Source: an uncultured euryarchaeote (lineage in GTDB: Archaea; Thermoplasmatota; Poseidoniia; Poseidoniales; Thalassarchaeaceae). Taken from it: 6,104 bases of DNA. Position 1 is the first letter of the stretch. The number at the start of each line of letters is the position of its first letter. The translations under genes and the position numbers were made by a program. The notes beneath the pieces were generated by a model. It was not told the DNA's origin. It saw nothing but the letters and a program-made list of their open reading frames with translations, and searched no databases. Below are positions 5,545-6,104 of this stretch, piece by piece. Location of the stretch: assembly GCA_937897085.1 (NCBI GenBank), contig CALCOR010000280.1, forward strand, positions 1-6,104. Direction: 5' to 3'.

Positions 5545-6104
5545 TCACAACGCAGTGGCAACCAACTCAGGGTTTGTGAGGAATATCGTCAACCCGATAC
5601 CGGCGAACATCATCATCCACGAACCGACCATCTTGATCATTCCAGTCGATCTACGCAGGAAATCAATCATGACCTGACGTCCCAGACTCACCATGCTGGT
5701 GACGAACACCATCAGGATGAGCAGCCCGAGCATCAGTGCCCCCAGACCAATCGATACCGAGTCACCTCCTAGCGTGGAGAGATAGATTACGAATGGAATC
5801 ACAGCCGCTGCCGTACAATCTATGCTTGCGGCTGCGTAGCCAATCCCGTACAGATACATGTTGCGCCGCGGAGTGAAGGTCTCATCCGCCTCGGTCGTGG
5901 AATAACGGTCGACGAACCGCTGAACGAACCCCGTCAGATGAGCGGTACCTCCAGTGAGCATGAAGAATCCGAGAACCAGCAGCAGGATGGCGACACCCAA
6001 TGCGATGTAGGTGATTATTCCAGAGCGAGCGAACGCCTCACCCATGGCAGCCGCGATTCCCCCGATGATGAGGAAGAAGGTCCACATCCCGATGCCCGAA
6101 AGAA
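5545..6104 (-). CDS. CcdA/DsbD-type cytochrome c biogenesis (thiol-redox) membrane protein, N terminus outside window
   Basis: The visible 185 residues read LSGIG, then a Met at 6087, then WTFFLIIGGIAAAMGEAF. Because the frame is open to the window edge and the first helix of the family is missing, the gene very probably starts beyond 6104. Two helices (TM2 and TM3) end in GFFMLTG. A polar loop (about 54-78 from the visible Met) follows, then YLYGIGYAAASIDCTAAAVIPF, which corresponds to the TM4 region holding the second redox cysteine of CcdA/DsbD (Cys91). Two further hydrophobic segments complete a six-helix plan. CcdA proteins pass electrons from cytoplasmic thioredoxin across the membrane for cytochrome c maturation or disulfide reduction. 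The first cysteine (usually SPC in TM1) lies outside the window and cannot be checked. Cys91 is followed by TAAAVIP rather than the common TLP. The stop faces that of the 49-codon gene 4 bases away. Confidence 0.75.
   Translation of the reverse strand, partial: LSGIGMWTFFLIIGGIAAAMGEAFARSGIITYIALGVAILLLVLGFFMLTGGTAHLTGFVQRFVDRYSTTEADETFTPRRNMYLYGIGYAAASIDCTAAAVIPFVIYLSTLGGDSVSIGLGALMLGLLILMVFVTSMVSLGRQVMIDFLRRSTGMIKMVGSWMMMFAGIGLTIFLTNPELVATAL

Noticed and set aside
5364..5561. Minus-strand frame of 65 codons between the phosphate transporter and the CcdA-like gene
   Set aside because: It overlaps the 49-codon plus-strand gene, extends into the 3' end of the CcdA-like gene, has an unlikely composition and lacks a ribosome site. 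The plus-strand frame is better supported.

Overview
The window is a compact stretch of prokaryotic DNA, moderately GC-rich by eye. It carries seven protein genes, two of them cut by the window edges, and no RNA gene, CRISPR array or insertion sequence that I can see. All seven genes end in TGA. Where a Shine-Dalgarno site is clear, it resembles GGAGGTGA, which fits a bacterium or a euryarchaeon. The protein families do not settle which. A streamlined marine or freshwater lineage, actinobacterial or Poseidoniales-like, is only a guess from the tight packing and the transporter content.

Left part (1-3143, all plus strand): the C-terminal end of a sodium:solute symporter. A 66-base gap with a perfect inverted repeat follows. 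Then comes a probable three-gene unit: an unrecognised helical protein that probably starts at CTG 628, a soluble SPFH/band-7 protein with a long coiled coil (1183-2283), and a PAP2/AUR1-like membrane enzyme (2355-3143). The first two genes are 9 bases apart. A 71-base leader with a small hairpin precedes the third. SPFH scaffolds act at membranes and PAP2-type enzymes act on lipid phosphates, so a membrane-maintenance unit is plausible but unproven.

Right part (3144-6104): a minus-strand PiT-type phosphate permease fused to a C-terminal DUF47/PhoU-like domain converges exactly on the PAP2 gene, and the two stop codons abut as TGATCA. Just 27 bases before its start lies a divergent 49-codon gene (5391-5540) for a small single-pass membrane protein with a very good ribosome binding site. 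That small gene ends 4 bases from the stop of a minus-strand CcdA/DsbD-type thiol-redox membrane protein, which runs off the right edge.

Five of the seven products are integral membrane proteins. The points most worth follow-up are the unknown helical protein paired with the SPFH protein, the unannotated 49-residue membrane protein, and the transporter/DUF47 fusion. I found no clearly new defence or mobile system.
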